From: Nocardioides marmorisolisilvae
GTDB taxonomy: Bacteria; Actinomycetota; Actinomycetes; Propionibacteriales; Nocardioidaceae
Assembly: GCF_003725775.1 (NCBI RefSeq)
Contig: NZ_RJSG01000002.1
Span: forward strand, 620,001-684,000
Direction: 5' to 3'
Length of the DNA stretch: 64,000 bases
The translations under genes were made by a program, and so were the position numbers. Position 1 is the stretch's first letter; the number at the start of each line of letters is the position of its first letter. The notes beneath the pieces are model-generated. The model saw only the letters and a list, made by a program, of their open reading frames with translations, had not been told where the DNA came from and did not search any database. Positions 28,469-37,262 of the stretch are shown here, piece by piece.

Positions 28469-29572
28469 TCACCACACCAGGACAGGCTTGACGATCTTGC
28501 CGGCGAGGACGTCGGCGACAGCGGTGTTGATCTCGGAGAACGGGTACGTCGCGATCAGGTCGTCGACGGCGAACTCGCCGGCGGCGTTCAGGGCGATCAG
28601 CCGCGGGATCATCTCCTGCGGGTCGGAGTCGCCCTCGATCGAGGACCGGATGATCTTCCCGGTCTGGAGCAGGTCGATCGCGTCGATCGCGTACTCCTCG
28701 GGTCCGAGGCCGAGGGCCACCAGCGTGCCGCGCGGCTTCAGCGCCTGCTGGGCCTGCTTGACCACGGCCGAGATCGCGGTGGTGTCGATGCTGTACGACG
28801 CACCGCCGCCGGTGAGCTCCTTGACCTTCTCGACGACGTTGAAGTCAGGGTCGCCGGCCGGCAGCGGATCGATGCCGGTCGCGCCGAACTTCGCGGCTGC
28901 GTCGCGCCGGCTCTCCAGCGGGTCGACGGCGATGATCGTGCCCACGCCCGCATGCCGGGCTGCGGCTATCGCGGCGAGGCCGACCGCGCCGCAGCCGAAC
29001 ACGACCAGGCTGTCCGCGGCCGTCGGCTTGATGACGTTGAGCACGGTGCCGGCGCCGGTCTGGAACCCGCACCCGTACGGCGCGACCTTGGTGAGGTCGA
29101 CGGACTTGTCGACGACCACGACGTTGTCGGCGTAGGCGATCGCGTGCTGGGAGAGCGAGGACTGGCCGAAGAAGTTGCCGAAGACGGGCGACCCGTCCTT
29201 CGAGTACGGCTGGCTCCCGTCCATCCGCATGCCCATGTAGTTGAGCAGCAGCGAGTTGTCGCAGTAACCGACGGCGCCTTCGGTGCACGGACCGCACGCG
29301 CGGCAGGAGCGGAAGCTGATGACGACGTGGTCACCGACCTCGATACCGGTGACATCGGCACCGACCGCCTCGACCACGCCCGAGCCCTCGTGCCCGAACA
29401 CGTTGGGGAACATCTCCTCGGGCAGGAAGCCCTTGAGGTGGATGTCGGTGTGGCACAGGCCGGTGGCGACGATCTTCACCAGCACCTCGTCCGCACGCGG
29501 CCCTTCGAGCTCGACCTCCTCGAGGGAGAAGTCGGCTCCCTGCGAGTTCACCAGGGCGACGGTGGTCTTCAT
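28469..29572 (-). CDS. Zinc-dependent alcohol dehydrogenase (class III-like, aryl-alcohol or NDMA-dependent type)
   Basis: 367 residues. The catalytic zinc site uses Cys in ATGLCHTDIHLKG and His in GHEGSGVVEAVG. The structural zinc site is CRACGPCTEGAVGYC. The Rossmann motif is VVFGCGAVGLAAIAAARHAG. The sequence belongs with the AdhD/XylB group of NAD-dependent aryl or long-chain alcohol dehydrogenases. It overlaps the upstream DUF4334 gene by 4 bases (translational coupling). It probably oxidises an alcohol intermediate feeding the acyl-CoA dehydrogenases. Confidence 0.93.
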   Translation of the reverse strand: MKTTVALVNSQGADFSLEEVELEGPRADEVLVKIVATGLCHTDIHLKGFLPEEMFPNVFGHEGSGVVEAVGADVTGIEVGDHVVISFRSCRACGPCTEGAVGYCDNSLLLNYMGMRMDGSQPYSKDGSPVFGNFFGQSSLSQHAIAYADNVVVVDKSVDLTKVAPYGCGFQTGAGTVLNVIKPTAADSLVVFGCGAVGLAAIAAARHAGVGTIIAVDPLESRRDAAAKFGATGIDPLPAGDPDFNVVEKVKELTGGGASYSIDTTAISAVVKQAQQALKPRGTLVALGLGPEEYAIDAIDLLQTGKIIRSSIEGDSDPQEMIPRLIALNAAGEFAVDDLIATYPFSEINTAVADVLAGKIVKPVLVW

Positions 29573-30039
29573 GCGTGCTCACGCTCCAGCCAGAAGTAGT
29601 AGGGGTCGGCGGTGCCGAAGGCCGCCTCGAGCTTGCCGTTCATGATGCCCATCACGGTCCGGTCGTCGACGCGCTTGAAGTGGTCGAAGACCGCCATCGC
29701 GTCGTAGACCATCGTCGCGGTGGTCTCGCCGCGGAAGCCCACGTTCCACAGCGAGGAGTGGCCGCCGCCGGCGTACTTCGTGTTCGAGTACAGCTCGCCG
29801 TCCTCGCCGCGGCAGATCAGCGGGTGCCCGTCGAGGAGCGAGTCGAAGCGCTTGCCGTGCCAGCCGATCGTGGTCAGCAGGGCGCTGGCCGGGTGGCCGG
29901 TCGCGAAGTCACCTCCGCGCCAGGCGCCGAGCATCGCGGAGGCGTCCAGGACCTCGAGGTCGGACCACAGCGCGTCCAGGTCGGCCGTCGACGGGGAGGG
30001 GGCGTCGCGGAGGGACTCGAAGCGTTCGCGGACCGTCAC
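29569..30039 (-). CDS. DUF4334 / GXWXG domain protein
   Basis: 156 residues from GTG 30039. The N-terminal GXWXG motif is GAWRGGDF near 37-44, followed by a DUF4334 region (WNVGFRGETTATMVYDAMAVFDHFKRVDDRTVMGIMNGK). Function is unknown; relatives occur in lipid and sterol catabolic operons. The GTG start is supported by TATCGT on the minus strand (30047-30052) ending 7 bases upstream. A longer in-frame start upstream would run through the operator at 30054-30067 and is rejected. It is the first gene of a two-gene coupled unit with the alcohol dehydrogenase. Confidence 0.82.
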   Translation of the reverse strand: MTVRERFESLRDAPSPSTADLDALWSDLEVLDASAMLGAWRGGDFATGHPASALLTTIGWHGKRFDSLLDGHPLICRGEDGELYSNTKYAGGGHSSLWNVGFRGETTATMVYDAMAVFDHFKRVDDRTVMGIMNGKLEAAFGTADPYYFWLEREHA

Positions 30040-30046
30040 CCGACCG

Positions 30047-30067
30047 ACGATAGTGGAACACGTTCTA
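30047..30067 (-). promoter_or_regulatory. KstR-like operator with adjacent -10 element
   Basis: TGGAACACGTTCTA (30054-30067) fits the KstR pattern TnnAACnnGTTnnA known from mycobacterial sterol regulons. It directly abuts a minus-strand -10 TATCGT (30047-30052), so a bound repressor would block the promoter of the DUF4334-alcohol dehydrogenase unit. Confidence 0.6.
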
Positions 30068-30068
30068 T

Positions 30069-30101
30069 GTTTCGACACGGTTGCTGCGCAACCTGCTCAA
30101 C
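30069..30101 (+). repeat. Dispersed repeat, long form, upstream of folC
   Basis: The ends GTTTCGAC and TCAAC match the 19-bp repeat. The middle carries the hairpin GGTTGC-TGC-GCAACC also found in the tig copy at 16093-16126. It directly follows the KstR-like operator. Confidence 0.65.
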
Positions 30102-30167
30102 AACCAGCGCGGACGGCACCAACCCAGACCCGAACGGCATCGGTCGGCTCACTACGATGGGCGGGCG

Positions 30168-31562
30168 ATGACCGACTTCGACGACGATGCTTTCCCGGCG
30201 GACGCCCGCCCGGCCCAGACCTATGCCGAGGTGGAGGACGCGCTGCTCTCGCGGTGGCCCGAGTCCCGCCTCGAGCCGAGCCTGGACCGCATCCGCCTGT
30301 TCACCGAGCTGCTCGGCGAGCCGCAGCGGGCCTACCCGGCGGTGCACCTGACCGGGACCAACGGCAAGACCTCGACGGCGCGGATGGTCGAGACCCTGAT
30401 CCGCGGCCTCGGCCTGCGCACCGGCCGGTTCACCAGCCCGCACCTGGAGAAGATGAACGAGCGCATCGTCATCGACGGTGAGCCGCTGACCGACGAGGCG
30501 TTCATCGACGTGTTCAACGAGGTCGCGCCGTACACGCACCTCGTCGACCAGGAGTCAGCCCACCCGCTGTCGTTCTTCGAGGCCGTCGTCGGGATGGCGT
30601 ACGCAGCGTTCGCCGACGCACCCGTTGACGCGGCGGTGGTCGAGGTCGGCATGGGCGGCGCCTGGGACGCGACCAACGTGATCGACGCCCAGGTCGCCGT
30701 GCTGACGCCGGTCGCGCTGGACCATGCGGCCTACCTCGGCAGCACCGTGGGCGAGATCGCCCGCGAGAAGGTCGGCATCATCAAGCCCGGCGCGACGGTG
30801 ATCAGCGCCGTCCAGGAGCCGGACGTCGCGGCCCAGATCGTGGAGCGCGCGACCGAGGTCGGGGCGACGGTAGCCCGCGAGGGTCTGGAGTTCGGTGTGC
30901 GCAGCCGGGTGCCCGCGGTCGGCGGACAGCTGGTCTCGCTGCAAGGGCTGCGCGGTGTGTACGAGGAGATCTTCCTGCCGCTGTACGGCGCCCACCAGGC
31001 GCAGAACGCCGCGCTCGCGCTGGCCGCGGTCGAGGCGTTCGTCGGGGGAGACGAGCCGCTCGGCGAGGAGGTCGTCCGCGACGCCTTCGCCGAGGTGACC
31101 TCGCCCGGCCGGCTGGAGATCGTGCGGCGCTCGCCGACGATCGTGCTCGACGCGGCGCACAACCCGCACGGCGCGGCTGCGCTGGTCGAGGCGCTGGAGG
31201 ACTCCTTCACGTTCAGCCCGCTCATCGGCGTCATCGGCGTGATGAGGGACAAGGACTACGAAGGGCTGCTCGCCGCTCTCGAGCCGGTGCTCGCGCACGT
31301 GGTCTGCACCCAGAACTCCACCGAGCGCGCGTTGCCGGCTCACGAGCTGGCCGAGACCGCGCGGGGGATCTTCGGCCAGGACCGCGTCAGCGTCGCTCCG
31401 TCCTTGGTCTCCGCGATCGACGAGGCCGCAGCGCTCGCCGAGGTCGGAGGGGTCTTCGGCGAGGGACTCGGGTCGGGTGGCGTGCTGGTCACTGGTTCGG
31501 TGATCACCGTCGGCGAGGCTCGCGCGCTGATCGTGCACCCCGGCCGGGCAGGAGCCGAGTGA
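30168..31562 (+). CDS. folC: Bifunctional dihydrofolate / folylpolyglutamate synthase
   Basis: 464 residues. Mur-ligase-type enzyme adding glutamate to dihydropteroate and folates. Motifs: ATP loop HLTGTNGKTSTARM near residue 60, FTSPHLEKMNERI, VEVGMGGAWDATNVID, and LDAAHNPHGAAALVEAL near residue 327. ATG 30168 is chosen because TACGAT ends 9 bases before it. The following DUF4233 gene overlaps its stop, as in other actinobacteria, and ndk comes next. Confidence 0.96.
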   Translation: MTDFDDDAFPADARPAQTYAEVEDALLSRWPESRLEPSLDRIRLFTELLGEPQRAYPAVHLTGTNGKTSTARMVETLIRGLGLRTGRFTSPHLEKMNERIVIDGEPLTDEAFIDVFNEVAPYTHLVDQESAHPLSFFEAVVGMAYAAFADAPVDAAVVEVGMGGAWDATNVIDAQVAVLTPVALDHAAYLGSTVGEIAREKVGIIKPGATVISAVQEPDVAAQIVERATEVGATVAREGLEFGVRSRVPAVGGQLVSLQGLRGVYEEIFLPLYGAHQAQNAALALAAVEAFVGGDEPLGEEVVRDAFAEVTSPGRLEIVRRSPTIVLDAAHNPHGAAALVEALEDSFTFSPLIGVIGVMRDKDYEGLLAALEPVLAHVVCTQNSTERALPAHELAETARGIFGQDRVSVAPSLVSAIDEAAALAEVGGVFGEGLGSGGVLVTGSVITVGEARALIVHPGRAGAE

Positions 31563-31909
31563 TGCAACGTCGGCTCTGCTCGGCGATCCTCTTCCTCGAG
31601 GCCGTCGTCCTCGGGCTCTCGACGCCGGTGATGATCTCGGTCGAGTCCGTCGACAAGTCCCAGGCCCTGTGGATCGGGCTCGGCCTGACCGTGGCGTGCC
31701 TGCTGGTCGCCGGCATGCTCCGCAAGCCCTGGGCGTACGGCGTCGGCTGGGCCATCCAGATCGCCGCGGTCGCACTCGGCGTCCTGGTCACCGCGATGTA
31801 CGTGCTCGGCGCGATCTTCCTGCTGCTCTGGCTGGCCGCGGTGCGCATCGGACGGCTGATCGACACCGACCGCGCCGCCGCCGAAGCCGCGGCCACCGAG
31901 GCCCACTAG
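31559..31909 (+). CDS. DUF4233 membrane protein
   Basis: 116 residues with three membrane helices (about 5-27, 38-53, 58-92). The start GTG 31559 overlaps the folC stop, and ATG 31562 directly follows; either is possible. DUF4233 proteins are found almost always between folC and ndk in actinobacteria. Their function is unknown. Translational coupling to folC suggests a linked role. Confidence 0.85.
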   Translation: MMQRRLCSAILFLEAVVLGLSTPVMISVESVDKSQALWIGLGLTVACLLVAGMLRKPWAYGVGWAIQIAAVALGVLVTAMYVLGAIFLLLWLAAVRIGRLIDTDRAAAEAAATEAH

Positions 31910-31919
31910 GGTTCGTGCC

Positions 31920-32330
31920 ATGACTCAGCGAACCCTGGTCCTGCTCAAGCCGGACACCGTCCGTCGTGGTCTCGTCGGCGAGGTGCTCTCGCGCTTCGAG
32001 GCGAAGGGCCTGACGGTCGTGGCGATGGAGCTGCGGCAGATCACCGGCGAGCTCGCCGACCAGCACTACGCCGAGCACGTCGAGCGCGACTTCTACCCGC
32101 CGCTGCGGGCGTTCGTGACCAGCGGTCCGCTGGTGTCGCTGGTGCTCGAGGGCGACGAGGCGATCGAGGTCGTCCGCGCGATCAACGGCGCCACCGACGG
32201 GCGCAAGGCCGCGCCGGGCACCATCCGCGGTGACCTGTCGCTGTCGAACCGGGAGAACCTGGTGCACGGGTCCGACTCGCCGGAGTCCGCGGAGCGCGAG
32301 ATCGCGATCTGGTTCCCCGGCCTCACCTGA
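31920..32330 (+). CDS. ndk: Nucleoside-diphosphate kinase
   Basis: 136 residues. It moves phosphate from ATP to nucleoside diphosphates through a phosphohistidine. The signature [20 protein letters not shown] near residue 115 holds the active-site histidine. Start [21 protein letters not shown] is standard. TAGGGT (31907-31912) ends 7 bases before the ATG, so ndk has its own leaderless promoter overlapping the end of the DUF4233 gene. Confidence 0.97.
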   Translation: MTQRTLVLLKPDTVRRGLVGEVLSRFEAKGLTVVAMELRQITGELADQHYAEHVERDFYPPLRAFVTSGPLVSLVLEGDEAIEVVRAINGATDGRKAAPGTIRGDLSLSNRENLVHGSDSPESAEREIAIWFPGLT

Positions 32331-32664
32331 GCCAGGGCAGAAGAAAAGCCTCGGTCGACAGGCAAACTCTGGGGCGGTCCACCTGCCGACCTCGGCGATC
32401 TGGGGTTTCAGCCGATCCGTCAGGACCGGCTGTCAGATGATCGTTTCTCATCCGAACGTCGCGCATCTATAGCCCGATCGGGCTACTGGCCGGTTTGGGC
32501 CGTTTCCGCGGCGCGCCCACCTGCTCGCGGCCCGCACCGCGTGTCGCGCCCTGATCGGGAGCGCGCGAACCTAGTCTCGTTACTGGTGAGGCGTGTGGTT
32601 TCCGTGTGACGTACGGGAAACATGCGTCGCGCTCACTTCCCCACGAAACGCCCTGCGAGGAACG
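32331..32664. other. 334-base intergenic region upstream of mreB
   Basis: No gene is seen. It holds a 16-bp perfect palindrome TAGCCCGATCGGGCTA at 32470-32485, an AT-richer stretch before it (GATGATCGTTTCTCATCCG), and, close to mreB, an imperfect dyad GTTTCCGT / ACGGGAAAC (32598-32605 and 32613-32621). These are candidates for control of the mreBCD-mrdA-rodA operon. GCGAGGAACG is the likely ribosome site of mreB. Confidence 0.5.
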
Positions 32665-33699
32665 ATGGCGAACAGTTTGATCGGCCGTGACATGGCTGTG
32701 GACCTCGGCACCGCCAACACGCTGGTCTACGTCCGCGGCAGGGGCGTCATGCTCGACGAACCCTCCGTGGTCGCGATGCACTCGCACTCCCGCGAGCTGC
32801 TGGCCGTGGGCACCGACGCCAAGCGGATGATCGGCCGCACCCCGGACGGCATCACCGCGATCCGCCCGCTGCGCGACGGCGTCATCGCCGACTTCGACGC
32901 GACCGAGCAGATGCTGCGCCACTTCATCGCCCGCGTGCACAAGCGCCGCTACTTCGCCAAGCCGCGGATGGTGATCTGCGTGCCGAGCGGAGTCACGCCG
33001 GTGGAGCAGCGCGCGGTCAAGGAGGCCGGGTACCAGGCCGGCGCCCGCACCGTCTACATCATCGAGGAGCCGATGGCCGCCGCGATCGGCGCCGGGCTCC
33101 CGGTCCACGAGGCCACCGGAAACATGGTCGTCGACATCGGCGGCGGCACCACCGAGGTCGCGGTGATCTCGCTCGGCGGGCTGGTGACCACGCTGTCGGT
33201 CCGCACCGCTGGTGACGAGCTCGACCAGGCGATCATCGCCTTCCTGAAGAAGGAACACTCGCTCCTGCTCGGCGAGGGCACCGCTGAGGAGATCAAGATG
33301 ACCCTCGGCTCCGCGTTCCCGATGGCGCAGGAGCTCTCGGCCGAGATCCGCGGGCGCGACATGATCACCGGGCTGCCCCGCACGGTCCCGGTTTCCAGCG
33401 TGGAGATCCGCCGGGCGATCGAGGAGCAGCTGCACACGATCGTCGACGCGGTCCGCACCACCCTGGACCAGACGCCGCCCGAGCTGGCCGGCGACATCAT
33501 GGACCGCGGCATCGTGCTCACCGGCGGCGGTGCCCTGCTGCGCGGACTCGACGAGCGGCTGCGGCACGAGACCGGGATGCCGGTGCACGTGGCCAAGGAC
33601 CCGCTCAGCTCGGTCGTCCTCGGCTCCGGCAAGTGCGTGGAGGAGTTCGAGGCCCTCCAGCAGGTCCTGGTCGCCGAGAACGGACGTCGGAGCGCCTGA
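32665..33699 (+). CDS. mreB: Rod-shape-determining protein MreB (bacterial actin)
   Basis: 344 residues. Actin-fold ATPase that organises lateral wall synthesis. Phosphate-1 loop MAVDLGTANTLVYVRGRG, phosphate-2 loop MVVDIGGGTTEVAVISLGG, and adenosine loop GIVLTGGGALLRGLDERL are intact. ATG 32665 follows GCGAGGAACG. Rod-shaped mycobacteria lack mreB and grow from the poles, so its presence argues for a different growth mode. First gene of mreB-mreC-mreD-mrdA-rodA. Confidence 0.97.
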   Translation: MANSLIGRDMAVDLGTANTLVYVRGRGVMLDEPSVVAMHSHSRELLAVGTDAKRMIGRTPDGITAIRPLRDGVIADFDATEQMLRHFIARVHKRRYFAKPRMVICVPSGVTPVEQRAVKEAGYQAGARTVYIIEEPMAAAIGAGLPVHEATGNMVVDIGGGTTEVAVISLGGLVTTLSVRTAGDELDQAIIAFLKKEHSLLLGEGTAEEIKMTLGSAFPMAQELSAEIRGRDMITGLPRTVPVSSVEIRRAIEEQLHTIVDAVRTTLDQTPPELAGDIMDRGIVLTGGGALLRGLDERLRHETGMPVHVAKDPLSSVVLGSGKCVEEFEALQQVLVAENGRRSA

Positions 33700-34610
33700 T
33701 GCAGCGGAGGTTCGGACGCAGGATCTCGGGGCAGCGGCCGGCCGACCCGTCCCGCCGCGTGCTGGGCCTGCTCGTGCTCGCCGCGCTCACCGTGATCACC
33801 CTGGACGCCCGCACCGGCGCGGACTCGCCGCTGAACCCGGTCCGCTCGGCGGTCGGCTCGGTGGTCGGTCCGCTCGAGGACGTCACCAACGAGGTCACCC
33901 AGCCCTTCGCCGACGCAACCGGCTTCCTGCGCACCAACAAGTCCCTGCGCGGCGACATCGCCACGCTCTCGGCCGAGAACTCGCGCCTGCGTGGAGAGAT
34001 GGCCACCGAGCCGCTCGACCGGCAGCGCCTCGCGGAGCTCGACGGACTCACCCGGACCGCGAACGAGACCGGCTACTCGCTCGTCGCCGCCCGGGTGATC
34101 GCGATGGGGCCGGTGCAGTCGTTCTCCCGCACGGTCACCATCGACGCCGGCACGTCCTCGGGCATCAAGGCCGACATGACGGTGCTCAACAACGACGGCC
34201 TGGTCGGCCGGGTCGTGCGCACGACGCGTTCGACCGCGACCGTGCTGCTGATCATCGACCGGTCCTCGGTCGTGGGTGGCCGGTTGAGCACCAACATGGA
34301 GATCGGCTTCCTCCGCGGACGCGGCACCCTCGGTGATCGCGGCCGCCTCGACCTCGACCTGGTCGACAACGCGGTCGAGCCTTCGCGCGACGACTCGGTC
34401 GTCACCTGGGGCTCGAAGAACGGTGTCCCGTACGTCGCCGGCATCCCGATCGGCCGGGTCGAGTCGGTGGTCTCCACGCCGCGGCAGAGCTCGCGGGTCG
34501 CGGTCATCAAGCCGTTCGTCGACTTCACCGCGCTCGACGTCGTCGGGGTCGTCGTACCGAAGGGGACCCACGGCAACCGGGCCGTGATCAGTCAAGGAGC
34601 CGTCCGATGA
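33699..34610 (+). CDS. mreC: Rod-shape-determining protein MreC
   Basis: 303 residues. One N-terminal membrane helix (about 20-38), a coiled-coil stretch (about 75-110, DIATLSAENSRLRGEM), then the beta-barrel domains (VIAMGPVQSFSRTVTIDAGTSSGIKADMTVLN). MreC links MreB to PBP2 outside the membrane. ATG 33699 overlaps the mreB stop; mreD overlaps its end by 4 bases. Confidence 0.95.
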   Translation: MQRRFGRRISGQRPADPSRRVLGLLVLAALTVITLDARTGADSPLNPVRSAVGSVVGPLEDVTNEVTQPFADATGFLRTNKSLRGDIATLSAENSRLRGEMATEPLDRQRLAELDGLTRTANETGYSLVAARVIAMGPVQSFSRTVTIDAGTSSGIKADMTVLNNDGLVGRVVRTTRSTATVLLIIDRSSVVGGRLSTNMEIGFLRGRGTLGDRGRLDLDLVDNAVEPSRDDSVVTWGSKNGVPYVAGIPIGRVESVVSTPRQSSRVAVIKPFVDFTALDVVGVVVPKGTHGNRAVISQGAVR

Positions 34611-35122
34611 CCGCGATGCGCAGTGCCGCCCTGACCGTGCTGGTCTGCTTCGCGATCGTCGCGCAGACGGTGATCTTCCGCTTCATCAGCGTTGACGGCG
34701 TGGTGCCGAACCTGGCGCTGATCCTGGTCGTGGTCGCAGCGATCGCGCGCGGCTCGCAGTTCGCCGCCGTCCTCGGCTTCGGGGCCGGACTGCTCCTCGA
34801 CCTCGCCCCGCCCGCCGACCACATCGCCGGCCGTTGGGCGCTGGCGCTGGTGATCGTCGGCTACCTCGCCGGTCGCGTCCGCCAGGACGCCCGCACCTCG
34901 CCGATGATGGCCGTGGTCCTCGTCGGGGCCGCCTCCTTCATCGGCACGTCGCTGTTCGCCCTGTCCGGAGCCGTGCTCGGCGACGGCACGTGGGCGATCG
35001 ACGAGACCATCCGGGTGATCGTGATCAGCGTGCTGTGGGACCTGATGCTCGCGCCGTTCCTGGTGCCGCTGCTGCTCTGGCTCCTCGACCGGGTGCGACC
35101 GGCCCGCCTGGCCCTGGGATGA
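34607..35122 (+). CDS. mreD: Rod-shape-determining protein MreD
   Basis: 171 residues, about five membrane helices (residues 5-22, 30-48, 50-70, 75-90, 100-125, 140-165, closely packed). The GVVPNLALILVVVAAIARG segment and position after mreC identify it. It is part of the elongasome membrane complex. Starts ATG 34607 inside the end of mreC (ATGA overlap). Confidence 0.92.
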   Translation: MTAMRSAALTVLVCFAIVAQTVIFRFISVDGVVPNLALILVVVAAIARGSQFAAVLGFGAGLLLDLAPPADHIAGRWALALVIVGYLAGRVRQDARTSPMMAVVLVGAASFIGTSLFALSGAVLGDGTWAIDETIRVIVISVLWDLMLAPFLVPLLLWLLDRVRPARLALG

Positions 35123-35132
35123 GTGTCGCTGC

Positions 35133-37262
35133 GTGAACGCGATCCTGATCCGGCCGGACCGACGCAGGAGCAGGCTGCGGCTGTTCGTGATGCAGGTGCT
35201 GATGCTCTCGTTGTTCGTCACGCTGTTCGCCCGGCTCTGGTACCTCCAGGTCTTCACCGGTGAGGAGTACCAGGCGAAGGCCACCGAGCAGTCGGTGCGC
35301 GAGGTCGTGGTGCAGCCGTCGCGCGGCCTGATCGTGGACGCCGAGGGCCGGCCGCTCGCGACCAACCGCACCAGCTGGGTGGTCAGCGTCGACCGGACCG
35401 TGCTCGGCAAGCAGTCGGAGGCCGACCGCACCGCGCTGCTCAAGCGGGTCGCGCACACCGTCGGCGTGAAGTACTCCGAGGTGCTGGCCCGGACCCGGCT
35501 CTGCGGCGCCCCGAAGGCCAAGAAGGGGACCTGCTGGAACGGGTCGCCCTTCCAGCCGATCCCGGTCGCCGAGGACATCCCGCAGACCACTGCGGTGCAG
35601 ATCTCCGAGCAGACCGAGGACTTCCCGGGCGTGCTGGCCCAGGCCGAGACAGTGCGGTCCTACCCGGCGCCGTACGGGATCAACGCCGCCGACGTGCTCG
35701 GCTACCTGAGCCCGATCACCGGCCAGGAGCTCGACGACGCCAAGAAGTCCGACGACCAGACGGTCAACGGCGCCTCAGTGGTCGGTCGCGCCGGGCTGGA
35801 GAAGACCTACGACCAGTGGTTGCGCGGGGTGCCCGGCGTCACCCGGGTGACCGTCGACAGCATGGGCCGGACCCTCGGCGACTCCGGCCAGGTCGCGGCG
35901 CAGCCGGGGGACACCCTGGTCACCTCGATCGATGCGAAGGTGCAGTCCGTCGCCGAGCACGAGCTGCACAAGGCGATGATGACCGCGCGTGCGACCTACG
36001 ACCCGGTGACGCACAAGAACTACGTGGCCGACAGCGGTGCGGTCGTCGTGCTCAACGCGCACAACGGCAACGTGGTCGCGATGGCCAGCCAGCCGACGTA
36101 CGACCCGAGCGTGTGGGTCGGGGGCATCTCCAGCAAGGAGCTCAAGGAGCTGTACTCCAAGAAGGCAGGAGAGCCGCTGCTGTCCCGCGCCACCCAGGGA
36201 CAGTTCGCGCCCGGCTCGACCTGGAAGCCGATCATGACGGTCGCGGCCTTCAACAACGGCTACAACGCCGGTAGCCGGCTCGACTGCAGCAGCGGCCTGC
36301 AGGTCGGTGGTCGCTGGTTCAAGAACTACGAGTCCGCCAACTACGGCGTCATCGACTTCGCCAAGGCCCTGCAGATCTCCTGCGACAGCTTCTTCTACCG
36401 GGTCGGCCTCGGCTTCTGGACGCAGTTCGGCTCGAACCCGAAGAACGTCAACGCCAAGGATCCGCTGGTCGCGATGGCCAAGCAGTTCGGGTTCGGTGCC
36501 AAGACCGGCCTGGACATCCCCGGTGAGGCCAGCGGCCGGATCGCGGACCGCAAGTGGAAGCTCGCCTACTGGAACTCGATGAAGGGCTTCTACTGCAAGG
36601 TCGACAAGCAGAACAAGACCGGTAAGCGCGACTTCCTGCACATCTACGCGCACGAGTTCTGCCTCGAGGGCAACCAGTACAAGGCCACCGACGCTGTGAA
36701 CTTCGCGATCGGGCAGGGCGACACGATCGTCACCCCGATCCAGCTGGCGCGTGCCTACGCCGCGCTCTCCAACGGCGGCACCCTGTACGCCCCGCGGATC
36801 GCCAAGGCCGTCGTCGGTCCGGACGGCAAGGTGATCAAGCGGATCAAGCCGCTGGTCCAGGGCCACGTGAAGTCGAAGAAGTCGGCCCTGAAGTACGTCG
36901 ACGCCGCGCTGCTCGGGACCCCGAAGGTCGGCACCCTGGCCTGGAAGTTCGGCGGCTTCCCGCTGGACAAGGTCCAGCTCCGCGGCAAGACCGGATCGGC
37001 CGAGGTCTACGGCAAGCAGAGCACCTCGTGGGTGGCGACCTACACCAAGGACTACGTCGTGGTGATGATGGTGACCCAGGCCGGTACCGGCTCCGGTACC
37101 TCAGGCCCGGCGGTGCGCGCGATCTACGAGGCGCTCTACGGCATCAGGGGCGAGGACGTGAACGCGGCCCGCGCCGCGATCGCCGGCGTCGTCCCGCCGA
37201 AGGGCCTGCCGGTCTTCGCGCCCGACGGCTCGATCCTGCCGCCGTTGAGGAGGAAGCAGTGA
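35133..37262 (+). CDS. mrdA: Penicillin-binding protein 2 (class B transpeptidase)
   Basis: 709 residues from GTG 35133. One N-terminal membrane helix (about 15-35), a PBP dimer domain (VQPSRGLIVDAEGRPLATNR) and a transpeptidase domain with Ser362 in GSTWKPIM, SCD at 416-418, and KTGSAEVYG at 619. It cross-links peptidoglycan during elongation together with RodA. An unusually long insert lies between the SxN and KTG motifs (about 470-540, Lys/Cys-containing). The rodA start overlaps its stop. Confidence 0.96.
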   Translation: MNAILIRPDRRRSRLRLFVMQVLMLSLFVTLFARLWYLQVFTGEEYQAKATEQSVREVVVQPSRGLIVDAEGRPLATNRTSWVVSVDRTVLGKQSEADRTALLKRVAHTVGVKYSEVLARTRLCGAPKAKKGTCWNGSPFQPIPVAEDIPQTTAVQISEQTEDFPGVLAQAETVRSYPAPYGINAADVLGYLSPITGQELDDAKKSDDQTVNGASVVGRAGLEKTYDQWLRGVPGVTRVTVDSMGRTLGDSGQVAAQPGDTLVTSIDAKVQSVAEHELHKAMMTARATYDPVTHKNYVADSGAVVVLNAHNGNVVAMASQPTYDPSVWVGGISSKELKELYSKKAGEPLLSRATQGQFAPGSTWKPIMTVAAFNNGYNAGSRLDCSSGLQVGGRWFKNYESANYGVIDFAKALQISCDSFFYRVGLGFWTQFGSNPKNVNAKDPLVAMAKQFGFGAKTGLDIPGEASGRIADRKWKLAYWNSMKGFYCKVDKQNKTGKRDFLHIYAHEFCLEGNQYKATDAVNFAIGQGDTIVTPIQLARAYAALSNGGTLYAPRIAKAVVGPDGKVIKRIKPLVQGHVKSKKSALKYVDAALLGTPKVGTLAWKFGGFPLDKVQLRGKTGSAEVYGKQSTSWVATYTKDYVVVMMVTQAGTGSGTSGPAVRAIYEALYGIRGEDVNAARAAIAGVVPPKGLPVFAPDGSILPPLRRKQ

